The translations under genes and the position numbers were made by a program. The notes under the pieces are model-generated. The model had not been told where the DNA came from. It saw nothing but the letters and a program-made list of their open reading frames with translations, and searched no databases. Source: Angiostrongylus vasorum (taxonomy: Eukaryota; Nematoda; Chromadorea; Rhabditida; Metastrongylidae). From it: a stretch of DNA of 64,000 nt. The stretch is taken from positions 2,382,501-2,446,500 of the forward strand of contig JADANN010000437.1 of NCBI GenBank assembly GCA_018806985.1, in the 5' to 3' direction. Every line of letters begins with the position of its first letter. Position 1 is the stretch's first letter. This document shows, piece by piece, positions 23,272 to 35,695 of the stretch.

Positions 23272-24570
23272 GTCGACGTTGATCAATAATTTGATGCTTT
23301 GTTGATGAGCAGACACAAGGCTTCTACTGTATTATTTATTCATGATAGGTGACGTTTGGACGGATTTCGCCATCCTCAGAAAAGGGAAGGTCAAGTTGAC
23401 GTGCAATCTAGTCAGCCAAGCTTCTAACACCTCACCAGAAAATTCCGAAACCTAACTATTAATCGCGTTGGAAACAAAACATCTTTTTTCAGACAATCAC
23501 TGTTGCTTGTGAGTCTTCGACTGAATAATCCACGTTGAGACAACCACACAGAGTCTACATGGTTGAATACTGTGCGCGTCTTACGTTAAAATGTTTCTGT
23601 CTGAGATATTGCGTTAGATCAGGCACGACAACAAGGTGTTCGTTACTGCGGTTCATTTTTGGATTTTTGGAATTTATCTAAAACGCCTAGTTCATGATCT
23701 GTAACCCAAATAATCTGTCCTAATTGTAGTGACACTGGTTGCATGGGTTCCTGTAGAGTGTTCTTGATATCTTGTAGAGCTTATGGGAGCGAATATATTA
23801 GCGAAAAGAGTAGAGCACTTTGTGTCCGAATAAAAAGATCACCTTGATGAGAAACTTCAAATCGATGAGAACGCTTCAGCAGGCACTCGCAGAGTACAAA
23901 GACATACGAGAAGATTTTGAAGTAAAAGTCACTATCGTTGCCGAGGAATCCAAAACATCAGCGCGCCAAGCTCTTTGAACGTTTTAGATAAATTCCAAAG
24001 ATCCAAAGTGAACTGCAAATAGAAGTTCCTTGTTATCACGCGTGACGTGACGTCATTGCGCAGGTTGATCTTCTGTACTGAGCCAAGCTAGTACCTCACT
24101 CATGCATGGCCCTATACGGCTGGTAAAACTGTAAAGGATAAAGTTCTTGGCGCTGATCGGTCCCTGAGGGACACGTCATGCATTCGACTTCATTAAGCAT
24201 CGTTTGGAGGTGATTGAATACATATCTGGCCCTTACAATCACTCGCGGTAGCCCACCGATGAATCGAATCCTCCCAAACAAGTCTGATATCAATTTGCCG
24301 ACCCCGGAAGGATGGAAAGCTTGGTGGGTCGTGAGCACGGGATCGATTCCACGTGTATGTTGCAGGGCGCCTCCTAGCACTGCGCCACACGCGCCCTGCA
24401 ACGAAGCGGTGAGTTTCATTCACAGACCAACTGAAACTTCTGTACTGAGTTTTCCTGCCGGTGTTATGAAAGTGTTTGACTGAGTAGATTGCGCGTCATT
24501 TTTTTCAGGTTCTCTATAAGGCCCGCCTAACGTAAGCCGCTGTTGAAAAGTTCTGTACTAGGAACCCCGT
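23272..24570 (+). mobile_element. Old divergent PLE copy interrupted by SINE B
   Basis: Left terminal repeat at 23272-23400 (GTGACGTTTGGACGGATTTCGCC), degenerate cysteine linker and GIY-YIG remnant at 23700-24060 (for example TAGTGACACTGGTTGCATGGG), then a reversed SINE B at 24115-24397, then the 3' terminal segment to about 24570. Many stops. This lineage is older than E1/E2. Confidence 0.55.
24115..24397 (-). repeat. SINE B inserted in an old PLE
   Basis: Tail GTCCCTGAGGGACACGTC, body CAAGTCTGATATCAATTTG and head GCGCCTCCTAGCACTGCGCCAC, all reversed. Confidence 0.7.
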
Positions 24571-24574
24571 GTTT

Positions 24575-25845
24575 GCTCGCCAAGGAAACTGCAAATTATT
24601 GTAGAGTTTGAGTTTCTCAAAGAAGCTAAAGTCTAAACCTTCGACGTAGTTCCAGCTTCCTTTCTTGCATTACCTTTTACAATGGCATTAGATTCATTTA
24701 TTTGATGTGACTCTTGACTAAAGACCATGAATATTTTCCTACGGCCAAAATCTACCAAAAAGAGTAATAGTAGCTTCTATCAATGTTTGCCACTCCATAG
24801 CCAGGCAGTACTGCACTTTAAGGTTTTCTTGGTGTGTGCTTTGAAGAAACCGAAGTTGTACCCCATGAGTTTATTGATATCTGGCGAGACTGCTGTCAAC
24901 ATTTTAGTAGTGACGTAATAATTTGGCCCATGGGGGAAGGCTTAGATCTTTCTGTAAAACCTATAAACGTCAACAGCATCACCGCTGAAGACAAAATTTT
25001 CGATGAAATGTTGTTTTTGTCGAAGTCTGGAATTTTCTGAAAATTTCCTGTTACAAGCAATCAGAGGGAGGCTTGTCATTTTTTAAACTAAGACATCTTA
25101 AAGACCATGTCGATTCCTAACATATGAGAATGTGAACGTGAACACAGTCGACTTCGCCTAAACCTTGAACCTCCTACATTTCAGTTTGACACCCGCACTT
25201 CTTACCCATTGGGAAGCCGTAAGGCAGAACAATACGTTACATGAATAATAACTAGTAGTATGTCAAGAAATTGGATTCCTATAGGCCACCACTCCACAAT
25301 TCACATTCATTATAACTTATTTGGTCAGGTTCACATTCAGGAATCGCCGGCGCCAAAAAATTCTATTTCACTTCAAGAATCCTATTCACTAGGCAACACA
25401 CCTACCGTTAATAATTCATGACATCTAGCATCTGCCTAGGGTGAATATTCCTAGGATTACCGTTGCCGCGGCTTTCTCGGCACTCTTGGGAAAACTACTC
25501 TCAATCATCACTCAGAGTATGTTAATGAAGAAAGAAGATTCATCTGATCCTTGAGCGACAGTCGAATTCCCAAGCGAATTCAATCACTTCTGTCACTAAT
25601 GTGGCAAGTGCGAGACAACAAAACAAATGGAAGGGTGGAGTTTGCGTGACACACGAGTACGGAGCGTCTAGGCGTTTAAATAGATAAATTTATTGGATGC
25701 TATTACTTTTCGATTAAAGGTAAACGAAAGGCTCGGCCTCGGCAACGTTCATTTCCTTAGGTACTCGTCATTCATTTGGCTCTATTCTCAGCATAGTTGG
25801 GGGATTGAATGACTATTTGCCTTACACGGCGACGAGTATGGGCCT
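24575..25845. other. Intergenic, nothing recognised
   Basis: No coding or repeat family call possible. Confidence 0.4.
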
Positions 25846-25849
25846 ACTG

Positions 25850-26020
25850 ATGTATCAACACAATGTTTCTAATCTTTCAGAAAAAATGTACGAATTTGCC
25901 AAAGGCGGAGAGATGGAAGGCCACATTTTGTCTGGGTTCGGGGCCCTCGAATCCACGACCCTGTGTGCACTACAAAGTATATCTAACCACTGCAGTACAC
26001 ATGCCCAAAAATCGGCTGTT
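25850..26020 (-). repeat. SINE B, head half, diverged
   Basis: CTAACCACTGCAGTACACATGCCC at 25982-26005 is the reversed A-box side, with a decayed body to the left. Confidence 0.35.
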
Positions 26021-26304
26021 GAATATAATGGTGATGACTATGAAATTCGTAGAGGAACACACTAGGTGGCTTGATTACTTTCCAATTCGTCCTTGCTCAT
26101 TAATGCGATGTTTTTTTATTTTTTGAAGCACCATTCAAGTTTAACACACCTAGTTTAAAATTTAATTGGAGTTCTAAAATATATAAAGGGAAATGACAGC
26201 TAATATCTTGCAATTACTAGGATCCAGTGACCGTCATGTTGTTAAAGAAACACAAAATTTCCAAATTATGACGTAATTGCATTTCATAAGCTGTAATACT
26301 GTAG

Positions 26305-26578
26305 TTGGCGTGTGTGGCGCTGTGGTCCGAGGCGCCCTGCAATACACACGTGGGATCGATCCCAGCGCCCATGGCCCACCAACCCTCCATCCTTCCGGGG
26401 TCGGACAATTGGTAGCATGCTTGTTTGGGAGGATAGCAGCATTGGCTCGATACATCGATAGGCCACTGCGAGTTATTGTAAAGGCCAGATATGCATTCAA
26501 TCACCTCCAACGATGTTTAATGAAGTCGAATGCATGACGCATCCCTCAGGGATAGATGAACGATGAAAGCTTTATACT
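26305..26578 (+). repeat. SINE B
   Basis: GGCGTGTGTGGCGCTGTGG, GTGGGATCGATCCC, GCTTGTTTGGGAGGATAGCAGC, and tail GACGCATCCCTCAGGG. Confidence 0.75.
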
Positions 26579-26634
26579 TTTACGACTGTAGATTGTATTA
26601 TTAAATGCTCAGCTATGGGTCTGCCAACATTCTT

Positions 26635-26860
26635 TGGATTCCAGCACTCTTTTCACTGAAATCGTTTCCTCACATCCGTCATCCGTGAAATTTTTCAGAT
26701 TTGCTCGTGAGTTCAGCTGTTGCTGGACGGTTTTGTCTTGTTATGAGTGTTGTGAATGCTCATCATATTGGTTCATCGGGAGACGCTCTTTATAAACAAA
26801 TCTTTTGCCAATTTTCCAAATCCGGAAGATGGCTAGTTTGGGCGGCTCGCGGTGGATAAT
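26635..26860 (-). repeat. SINE A, partial
   Basis: Tail GATTCCAGCACTCTTTTCAC, CGTTTCCTCACATCCGTCATCC and body CAATTTTCCAAATCCGGAAG are visible on the + strand; the tRNA-like head is lost. Confidence 0.5.
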
Positions 26861-28034
26861 GCGACCATGCGTGTCTTATTGCACGGCATCACTAAACACG
26901 AGGCGCCTTACATTCCTAGTTGCACCTGAATACGTGAATATCCCCCTAGTGACAAAAAATAATGAGAATTCTAGCACATTTTTTCATCTCGATGGCAATT
27001 TACTGATCACCTGTGAGTTCTTCCTTCCTTGGACTCTCAAAATAGCGTTGTTAAATCTTTGTCATGAGGACTTATCAAACGTTATTAGTCGGATCAGGGT
27101 TAGCAGCCTTGCAATTAGGTTGCTACTAGGCCAACAATAATCATTTGGTTTGTCCCTTCTAGGGATTCCGGAAGAAACCCTCACCCACATTCTCAGCACA
27201 AATTGCCATGCTGGGAATGAACTCTGGCAGTAAAACGCAATTTAACAGCTCAGCCACTTCGGGGCCGTAAGCTATTTGCAGAAAATTCTCTATCAGTGAC
27301 TGGAAATGGGTCCATATGCATTACTCCATTACGTAGTAGCCAAGGGCACCAACAATTGAATTGCCCACTGGGCTGTCTTCACTTGAGGAACATGGGGATC
27401 ACCATATAATTTCCTACTACGGTCTCTGTTGATGGCTTTCCTGTCGTGCCCCTAGTGTTTACATGGCTCCTAGTCACTAGTGGTCCTTGTCCAACGATTG
27501 TCGCTATAATGTGTCACGTGTTTGGCTTATCTCCGATTCTTGACATCTTAGCGTACACAAGTACGGGGTGTTGGCCGCCTTGCTTCCAAATTTTCTTGTT
27601 TTGCGACAATGTTAAGCGTAGAGACGATTTTGTTACGTCTCCTTCACGTACTATTGCTTCTTCTTGTTGAGCTGTGTGCACAAGTTCTTCGATATGTTCA
27701 CATGGGGAGACATGGCTAAAGCATTTGGAGGTAATCGTTCCGTTAAACCAGAATAGGTCATTAGAAAAAGATCCTTTTCTCACTCGCGTTGTTTCCTTGA
27801 GATTCAACCAACACCAATGATTTCGATCAACGAATACCAATGATTTGGATCTGGATCGGTTAGTATTTGTTCCATAGTGTTATAAGAATGATATCGTAGT
27901 GGAAGTATAGATGATGTGACTGCCATCCACCGACTTTCACTTCCACAAATCCAGCTTTCCGTTTGTTGAGATTATGTCGCCTCGTCGAGCTGCTCTCTTT
28001 ACATTTGTGGTTATTCTGTGGCCAAGCTGAAACT

Positions 28035-28408
28035 GAATGCGTCGTTTCTTGTTCAGCAATCGCGAGCTTGTTAAACAGCATACATTTACTTCCATAGAAA
28101 AACACAATACAATACAACAGTAGCTGACGTTTCGGCAGTATCGCCTTCTTCAGAGCCGCTTTTTTACGTGCCTTCAGTGAGGAAGATTAGAACAGCTGAT
28201 TATAGCCGCATCAAGATGGATGATCGATGCGACTATAATCAGCTGTTCTAATCTTCCTCATTGGAAGGCACGCAAAAAAGCGGCTCTGAAGAAGGCGGTA
28301 CTGCCGAAACGTCAGCTACTGTTGTATTGTATTGTGTTTTTTCTATGGAAGTAAATGTGTGCTGTTTAACAACCTCGCGATTGCTGAACAAGAAAATGAC
28401 GCATTCAT
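28035..28408. repeat. 374-bp near-perfect palindrome built from PLE ends
   Basis: Two arms of about 180 bp run in opposite directions around a short spacer at about 28212-28224. The arms include GAATGCGTC...TTGTTCAGCAATCGCGAG on the left and its reverse complement on the right, and the inner stem GATTATAGxCGCATC. Each arm carries the PLE-type core CTGACGTTTCGGCAGTATCGCC. The right arm is followed by a PLE N-terminal ORF start (28418-28460, PRLIESRSWELF). Only scattered mismatches, so it could extrude as a long hairpin. Confidence 0.8.
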
Positions 28409-28639
28409 ATTCCAAATGCCGAGGTTAATAGAAAGTCGATCCTGGGAACTGTTCCAAGCTGAAACTGTTAAGTTTTTTTCAAAAGTTTATTATGAGTCCT
28501 CATTCATAATCTGAGTCGGTTGTCTGAAGTTTCTATGACTGCTGAACTCCAATTAAGTCGTATGTCCTCTTCACCCTGAAAGTGAAACGAAGCGACATTC
28601 TGTACTCACGTGGTACTTTATTAAGTTTATTAAAAAAAG

Positions 28640-28905
28640 TAAAGCGACAAAGTATCCGGCGTTAATTGATCCCTTAGGGATGTGTCATACATTCGATTTT
28701 ATGCGCATAGCGAAGCGATTGAATGCATACTTGGCCTACGCAATGACTTGAGAGGGCCTAGCGATTTATCAAATAAATGTTTTTATATTCCCAATAAAAC
28801 TAATTTGTCGACTTCCGGAGGGATGGAGGATTTGATTTGCCCACAGCACGGGAGCGTACCATCGCGTGCACGAGTGCACGAATGCGCAACCTGCACATCA
28901 TTGTG
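28640..28905 (-). repeat. SINE B, diverged
   Basis: Tail GATCCCTTAGGGATGTGTC, TTTGTCGACTTCCGGAGGGATGG and a decayed head near 28890. Confidence 0.5.
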
Positions 28906-28909
28906 GCTT

Positions 28910-30270
28910 TTCTTTATCAGATCAATGAAGTCCATCGTGCTGAATTCCCTTGGCAACCCTGCTTACTTGACCCTTGGACAGTGTTGTATTAGTCGCGTAG
29001 AAGAAATCCGAGTAAAAACTTTGGTCGATCTGCAGCACGAAGGTACGAAGGGGTTCTAGTCGGTTTTTCTCTTAGGTACCTTAGGCACGTAGCAAATACG
29101 TGGTGTCAGGTATGTTAGGTATGCAGCAAATCTGAAATGGCTTAGATACCACTTGCAATAGGTAGGATGTAGCCCCCTATCTTATACCTTTATACGGCTT
29201 CTTTTTGTTTCCATCTTACATTCACCCCCTCTTTCAATTGGCTTCAAGTGGTTAATCAGTTGATGTTACCTGTACTTTGCTAATGCTTCGTACCGATGTC
29301 TTCAATCTGTTCTCTCAGCGCTCTAACGATGCTTTGATGTTCTCTGGTATAATTCTGAAGAAAGCTGTTCAATTTTTTTTCACTTCAAGGTTTACTGACT
29401 ATTTCAGAGCAATCTGTTCAGGAAACTAACGAAAACTCCACCTGCCACCTATGGGCGGGACGGGACGGATGCAGTCACCCATATCTATTGACTTCCGTCC
29501 TTCCTACTGTCCCTATTCTTATTGCAGCCTGCAATTCTCATCTGGTTCTTTCATGCTTGTTCGTCATATATTCAAACGTTCCCACGTCGGACGTTCCCAC
29601 AATGGATGTCTGCCGCTAGAGTGTTTTCGTTTGCTACAGCGTTTTTGTCTTAGTCCGTCGAACTCCTCGCTTAGATGCTTCTTCGTGTAAACTTATTTGT
29701 GAACTGAATAGATAGTCAGTAACCAAGTAAAAAATTCCTCCAAAAAAAAGATGTATTGATTTTAGGAGAGCGCAAGGGTAAGCCAGGTTTCCACTTTTAC
29801 TCTCAATCAATATTTCGGGTACAGTTAGAAATCTGCTTTAACACGGCGTTTAAAAAAAATAATAAAGGTTAGAATAAAACAAAATTAGAGATTTTCAAGA
29901 GAAGAAAACTGCGAGAACTGAAATGAAAAAGCTGTCCGGAGTGTTCTATGGCGTCTTCCATTTATTTTCCATTGTTTTAATTCGTTTCTGAGCAGAAAGA
30001 GGAAGGAGAAGGAGTGGTGCTATGCATAAGATATTTTGTGATGTAACCATTTAGAAGCTACCCATAAGTTGCCATGGCGTTAACCGTCGAGTACTTTGGA
30101 AACCCGATGTCTGTCGTATTGCACCTTCGGCCTCATCACCAATTCGTAATTCGATGCTAGTGGTAGGTGGGTGTGATTCCTCTCGAGGAAATCAAATAAA
30201 TGATTCTTGTCGGTTCTTGGATAATCTCAGCGTATCATGCTCTTTACAGACTTCCCAAGACCGACGTTCT
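28910..30270. other. Intergenic, nothing recognised
   Basis: A few short degenerate direct repeats (TTAGGTACC/TTAGGTATGCAGCAAAT at 29070-29140); no genes supported. Confidence 0.4.
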
Positions 30271-30274
30271 AATA

Positions 30275-30910
30275 ACCACAGCATTGATCAAATAGCTGAC
30301 TATATTCTTTTGAGCAAACACGGAGCCTTACTTTATTCTTTACTGACAGTGATGCTGACGGTTCGGTGGATTTCGCCTTCTTCAGGTCCTCGAAAAAGTC
30401 AGGATGACTGCAATCTACCCGACCGAACACCTGTATGATAAACCACTAGGCGCGCATAATACTTCAGAGCCATTACGGGGAGGAGTTTGAAGCAGAGTTA
30501 CCATCCTTGTAAAGGAGTCGAAAACATCAGCGTTAAAACTTTTGGAGCATTCTGAATGAAATCCAAGAATCTGAAAATGAACCACAGGGAGGAATGCCTC
30601 ATTACCAGGCATGATCTCACGCGGTATTTAAGACTGATATTTGAATCTGAGAGACACGTTACGCTTCCCTGTGAACGCTGTGCCGTTTCTTTCTTCTGCG
30701 GTTGGTCCTCACGTTAGATACTTAGTAGAAAACTCATAAAAACCCGTGAGCGTGCGAAGAAGCTATTTCTGTTCTTAATGCGGTTGAAATCTTGGTTTAA
30801 CGTTTTCTCTGTTTGGTTATGGTGGTGTTTGACAGGTAGATTGCAGTCATTTTGAACTGTCCAGGCTCTGAAGATGATGAATTCTGCGGGAAGCATCAGC
30901 TTTGCACTCA
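30275..30910 (+). mobile_element. Degenerate PLE copy with both ends
   Basis: Left end at 30275-30400 (TGCTGACGGTTCGGTGGATTTCGCC), remnant of the endonuclease C-terminus at 30450-30640 (AAAATGAACCACAGGGAGGAATGCC), and right end at 30780-30905. The endonuclease core is mostly deleted and the frames are broken. Confidence 0.55.
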
Positions 30911-30914
30911 TGTG

Positions 30915-32505
30915 TTGCTCATTTTCCCGATTATTCGCTGTGAAAATCTGTTTAACTACCTTATCACAATCTTCTCAATTTTTTACCTTATCGTTGCCCT
31001 TGTCGTATTTCGTTATCTGAACAAGAGAGTACCTGTCATTTGCAGATTTTTCCAGGAGTGTATAGAAAATAGATGCTGCAGTGCGTAGAATTTATGCCCC
31101 TGAATCCTTTGGTTCATCACCTCAGCGTTCTGAAACGACCTTCCTGGATAAAGACCCATGAAGTAGAATGTTGAGTTATTTTCACATAAAGATAACCAAA
31201 CCCAAGAAAAATGGCGAATCACCCACCTAGGAGCTAAGGAGCTAGGGAAACTATTCCAGTTGTCGTCGTCACCTCGGAAATCCATGCGCAAGGTGGGCAA
31301 ACCGCTACCACCTATCCATGAAGGGATTAAGTGTTGATGAACTAAAGTTGAATTTAATAACTTAACACTGCCACCGAAACATTTCAAATAGAAGAGGGAG
31401 CGTTTTAAGCTTGCAAAATATCAGTCCTGTAGCGATTGTGTTAATTTGTAGTTAAAACGTAGCTCTATTATAAACCCGTACCGTCTCCATTTATGTCCAA
31501 ATTTGCTGAAATGGTTCGGCACTCTCGCCATGCTCGGAAAACACAGACGGCACTGAACTATCCGGCGGAGGCGCTTCATTAACAGCTGGCGCTCTGCCGA
31601 GAATTGAAGTGAGGGTCACCATATGTGCATAATTTTATGAGTGTAGCTATCGTACTTATAAAAAACATGCTAAGAAATAGTACTTGTCATTCGCGTTGCC
31701 ATGTTCTCAATACAGCTCAGAAGCAACTAAGACGCTCATCTTTTCATAATCGCAAACTCAACACTGGTTCATTATACTTTTTACTGGTCCGTAGACATGT
31801 AAATTACCTAACGTCATTAAAATTCTGCCACCATATCTCTCAGCTTTGCTAACGACAATCTTCAAATATTCTGCTTAAAGTCTTCGACCAGACTAGGTGC
31901 ATGCCATTCGGACGCGCTACGTCCGTGTCTGTTGCTCGTTTAGTTCTTCTAACTGGCACGAGTTTTCGTCAAGCTCAAGAAGAGATCTCTCTGAAACAGT
32001 CGGAAACGTTGAAGTGTCACGAATCGTATAGGGTTTTTAGATTTAAGCTAATGGCATCGCTGGTGGACTCCACACCTGACGACGACGGCAACGACGTCAG
32101 CTATTCATCGATGACCAATGGTAGCCAATGAGCTCTTCAATTCATATTTTTGTAACCACCTGTTGTTTTGGGCGATTATTTTTATTAAATATGAAAAAAC
32201 AAAACTGTTACTCTAAAAAAGAATTTTTGTCGTTTATAAAGGGAAGTCCATTCCTAAAAATTTGTTTCACTGAAATTTTCTCGCTTCAAGGCCATCCATC
32301 AACATCAAAGAAGTTTTGGGATATAAAGTAAAGTTTTCGAAGGCTCTTTTTTCACTGCCTGGATTTTATAGTTGAGCTTTCGTTGAGCTTATTTTATTCC
32401 CGCAAAGGGAATTGGATGTGGGAATTCTAGCAATTGTTCGCTACAATCTTTGTTTTTTCCCTAACTACTGGGAAAGAGGAAGATAACGAAAGCACGACGA
32501 CAATA
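30915..32505. other. Intergenic, nothing recognised
   Basis: Several ORFs under 125 codons without homology clues or consistent splice borders. Confidence 0.4.
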
Positions 32506-32509
32506 ATAT

Positions 32510-32690
32510 TGGCGAAGATGATAATAATAGTAATAATAATAATAGTAATAATAATAATAATAATAACAATAATAATGATAGTAATAATAATAATAGGGAT
32601 AATGGTAACGACGATAACAGTGATAATAACGATAGTAATAAAGTGAAAAATAATAATATCGCTAGAATAATAATAATTATAACTGGCTTC
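32510..32690. repeat. Imperfect AAT/GAT trinucleotide tract
   Basis: A long run of ATAATAATAGTAATAATAAT type with interspersed GAT and AAC units; the isoleucine-rich ORF through it is an artefact. Confidence 0.85.
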
Positions 32691-32899
32691 TTCCAGTGCG
32701 CTTAAAGCACTTGTCCCTGCTCACCAAATAATAAGCAAGCCTAAACGATTTTCTAAGAAAGAGAAATAGAAGAAGAAAACAAAAGATTAAAACAGTCATT
32801 TCCTTATGAAGAAACTTGGTTCTCCTTTTTAGTCCTTCCTTAAAGTTTTTTACGTGAAATATTTCTTAGTGCGATTTTTTTTGACTAACTATTCTAAAG

Positions 32900-33150
32900 A
32901 GGTACGTGCAGCGCAGTGGTTAGAGCAAACTGCCATGCACATATGGTCATTGGTTCGACCACGCGTCCAAAGCAAACCAAATTTTCTAACACCTCGATAT
33001 CTGAAAAACTGGTACCAGAATTGTCTGGGTGGAAAGTAACGCCGACTTGATACATCTATAGGCCACCGCAAGGCGAAATATGCACTCAAATCACCTCTAC
33101 AATGCTGCGGATGGGGTTCAATGCATGGTGAATCCCTTGAGATGCGGTGA
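32900..33150 (+). repeat. SINE B, diverged
   Basis: GTACGTGCAGCGCAGTGGTTAG, TTGGTTCGACCACGC, GTACCAGAATTGTCTGGG and the tail GGTGAATCCCTTGAG. Confidence 0.6.
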
Positions 33151-33683
33151 GTACTCGGCAGCTTTTCCTTAAGTCTTTGTATGTTTTAAAGTTGCTGAAC
33201 TAGTTCGTAGACTGTTCTAGTGGCTCATTTCCGACCTGCTTCATCCCAATTAATGAATCTAACATTTCGAGGAGGGCTACAATTCAGCGAAATTCTGACG
33301 AAAAAAGCCATTTGATGCCTTTTATGACCAAAAAAGCAAAAAAGTTTTGCGGTTTAGAAACCTACCGTATTCCACGGTGAAGGATACGTTCGTAATGAAT
33401 CGCAATGATGGGATTGCGATTACGGTAGCACGTTGCCAATGCCACGTAGGTCAAATCTCATCGTACACATGTGATTGGTCAACACTATACGTTCTCCATC
33501 TGCACATCTCAATGATATCATTAGGGTTATGAGAAGCCGTTGAGCGAGCTGTACACCACAGTAGTATCGCCTTAATTGAGGAGAATGGTCATTTTGTTCT
33601 GTAGAAGAACTCTGATCAACTTCAAAACCGTAGATGACGTTGATCAACAATGAGCGCTTCTTCCAATCCTGAAGGCGTACCAA

Positions 33684-33722
33684 CGACGTCGTGGACGACG
33701 TCGTCGACGACGTCGTCGACAT
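33684..33722. repeat. GACGTC-rich self-complementary tract
   Basis: GACGACGTCGTGGACGACGTCGTCGACGACGTCGTCGAC consists of nested GACGTC palindromes and can fold on either strand. Confidence 0.75.
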
Positions 33723-34332
33723 ATTGGATCGTCCATGAGATTTCTCATCGTCACCTGTTGCTGTCACATCCTCGTCGAAGAACATCGTCTTCATTTTTCA
33801 GTGCAATGAGGGAAGAAGGAAAGAGGAAAAAAACTTGTGACAGATTCACTTTATAATTGAGAGCTAAATGTTAATTGATTACACTGTTATTAAAGTTAAT
33901 AGTATAGTATTACCTCTAATCTTTCTAAGAAAAAAAAATCTATTCGTCGTTTCAATGGTTAGGAACATGAAATCCATCACATGTCACAAAAGTTTTCCAT
34001 GTCCAGCTTCAGTATTTCCGATGGCCATCCAAACCTTCCCAAAGACTAGTCGAAAAATGGATTTAGTCCTTAGGATTGCTCTATTGTTATGGATATTGCC
34101 AGTAATTTTTTGCATTATCGCCCTAATAGATGATCATATAGATCTGAAACTAAAGAAAATCTTCAGAAGAGAATCGGGTTTCAATAAGTATATTGACTAT
34201 TATCAACTAATAAAGTACCAGCTATTATTACTTATTTAATTAATATAAGATAATACTTAATTAATGTAATGGCCAGAAATTCAGAAATGTACATCATGTA
34301 TTCCATGTGTGTGAATGCATCTGAATGTGTGC

Positions 34333-34335
34333 ACG

Positions 34336-34399
<64 letters not shown>
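34333..34399. repeat. (AT)n microsatellite
   Basis: About 30 AT units with one CAT interruption, directly upstream of a SINE A. Confidence 0.95.
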
Positions 34400-34402
<3 letters not shown>

Positions 34403-34420
34403 GTGTACAGTGAGAGATAC

Positions 34421-34783
34421 GGAGCGGATAGCACAGTGCTAATGATGCCCGTCATCACGAGCATGTTGCTAGTTCGATTCCGCTCAGGGGCAACCAAGCC
34501 TGTCATCCAACCGGGGTGGGGAAATTGGTAGTGGACTTGTCTAGGAAAAAATCACTCTCTATAATCCAATTGGGAACGCTCCAGCCTGGCTATCTCAGGA
34601 CTCCAGGGAGAATTGCACGACCAGCATTCTACGACATTCAATATGAAAAGAAAATCCTCAAGCAACAACTGAAGCCACACGCAAAAGTTGGGAGAACTTC
34701 GTGGACAATATATGCGAGGAATCGAATCGAATGTGAGAAGTGCTTAGATTCGTACAGTAGACGTGATGAGGGGGTCGTATAAA
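34421..34783 (+). repeat. SINE A next to AT and TG microsatellites
   Basis: Full head (CGGATAGCACAGTGCTAATG, TAGTTCGATTCCG) and tail (GAATGTGAGAAGTGCTTAG). An (AT)n run lies directly upstream and a TGTA-rich tract directly downstream. Confidence 0.75.
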
Positions 34784-34795
34784 ATAAAAAAAAAT

Positions 34796-34985
34796 GTACA
34801 TACGTATTGCATATGTATGTCCCCGTATGTATGTGAATATATGTACGTGTGTATATGTATAGGTGCGTGGTAATGTGTGGATGCGTATGTAGATATATAT
34901 ATATATATATTTGTGCGTGTGTGCATGTGTAAATATGTGTTTATGTATGTATGTACATCGCCCTGCGTGTGTGTGTGTGAGTTTG
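34796..34985. repeat. TG/TATG-rich low-complexity tract
   Basis: GTATGT, GTGTGT and (AT)n stretches following the SINE A tail; likely grown from the 3' end of the insertion. Confidence 0.8.
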
Positions 34986-35424
34986 TGGGTGGGGGCTGCT
35001 TGTGTGAATTTTTTCATTGTTGCTATCTTTTTCAAATGGTAAAGAAAACACGAGTGAAATCTCCATCATCTCTCAAAAGGGGTGGAGAACGTAGGGGAGA
35101 AGAGAAAAATACCAGTGTTATCTAATGGCATTTTGTCTAGTAACATATAAACTTTCTCCAAATCGTCATCCTTCCCATCATCGTATTTCCTAATTAGTAG
35201 CCGCTCGGCCATTTCATACGAACTAACGCTTCCGCCTAATCGACCGGCTATCCAAAAGGCCGGCCAACACTTTACAAATCGCCGTCACCTACAGACATCG
35301 GCAGCAGCAAGAGCGAATTCACCCATAAGATCGACCACAAATCCCTATCTGTCTCCGACCAGAGTATCTTATACGCTGCTCACTTTCCCCTAGCTTCCTA
35401 ACTACCTCCCGACGCATAAGACAC

Positions 35425-35695
35425 GTGTAACTGCACTGGTTAGAGGCGCTGTGGCTCCATACGCATAGTTATTAGCTCGTCCCGTTGCCCTACCATAACC
35501 AAGATCTCTATCCCTCCGAATTCGACAAATTGGTAATAGACTTGTCTGAAAGGGTAAAAAAACATTGCTTTGATAAATCGACAGGCTGCGGCAAGCCGTT
35601 ATACAGACTAACTATGCATTAAAACGCCTCCATGGTGCCATGGAAGGAGTCGAATGTATGGTGTGTGCCAAACCCGTTGAATCCTCACGCTTTGT
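35425..35695 (+). repeat. SINE B, diverged
   Basis: ACACGTGTAACTGCACTGGTTAG, AATTGGTAATAGACTTGTC and GGAGTCGAATGTATGGTG in family order. Confidence 0.55.

Noticed and set aside
27514..27840. 108-codon - strand ORF with coding-like composition
   Set aside because: No recognisable domain, no splice context; possibly an old transposon piece but nothing to support a call.
29451..29690. ORF with QSPISID resembling the alpha-carbonic anhydrase QSPIDI motif
   Set aside because: No other carbonic anhydrase motif (zinc histidines) in any frame nearby; a chance match.
32434..32646. Isoleucine-rich ORF
   Set aside because: Translation of an AAT/GAT trinucleotide tract.
33420..33794. 124-codon - strand ORF with a serine/threonine-rich stretch
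   Set aside because: The S/T-rich part is the GACGTC repeat; the remainder shows no family signal.
34066..34240. Hydrophobic segment (LVLRIALLLWILPVIFC) suggesting a membrane protein
   Set aside because: AT-rich DNA, no supporting exons or splice sites, no family resemblance.
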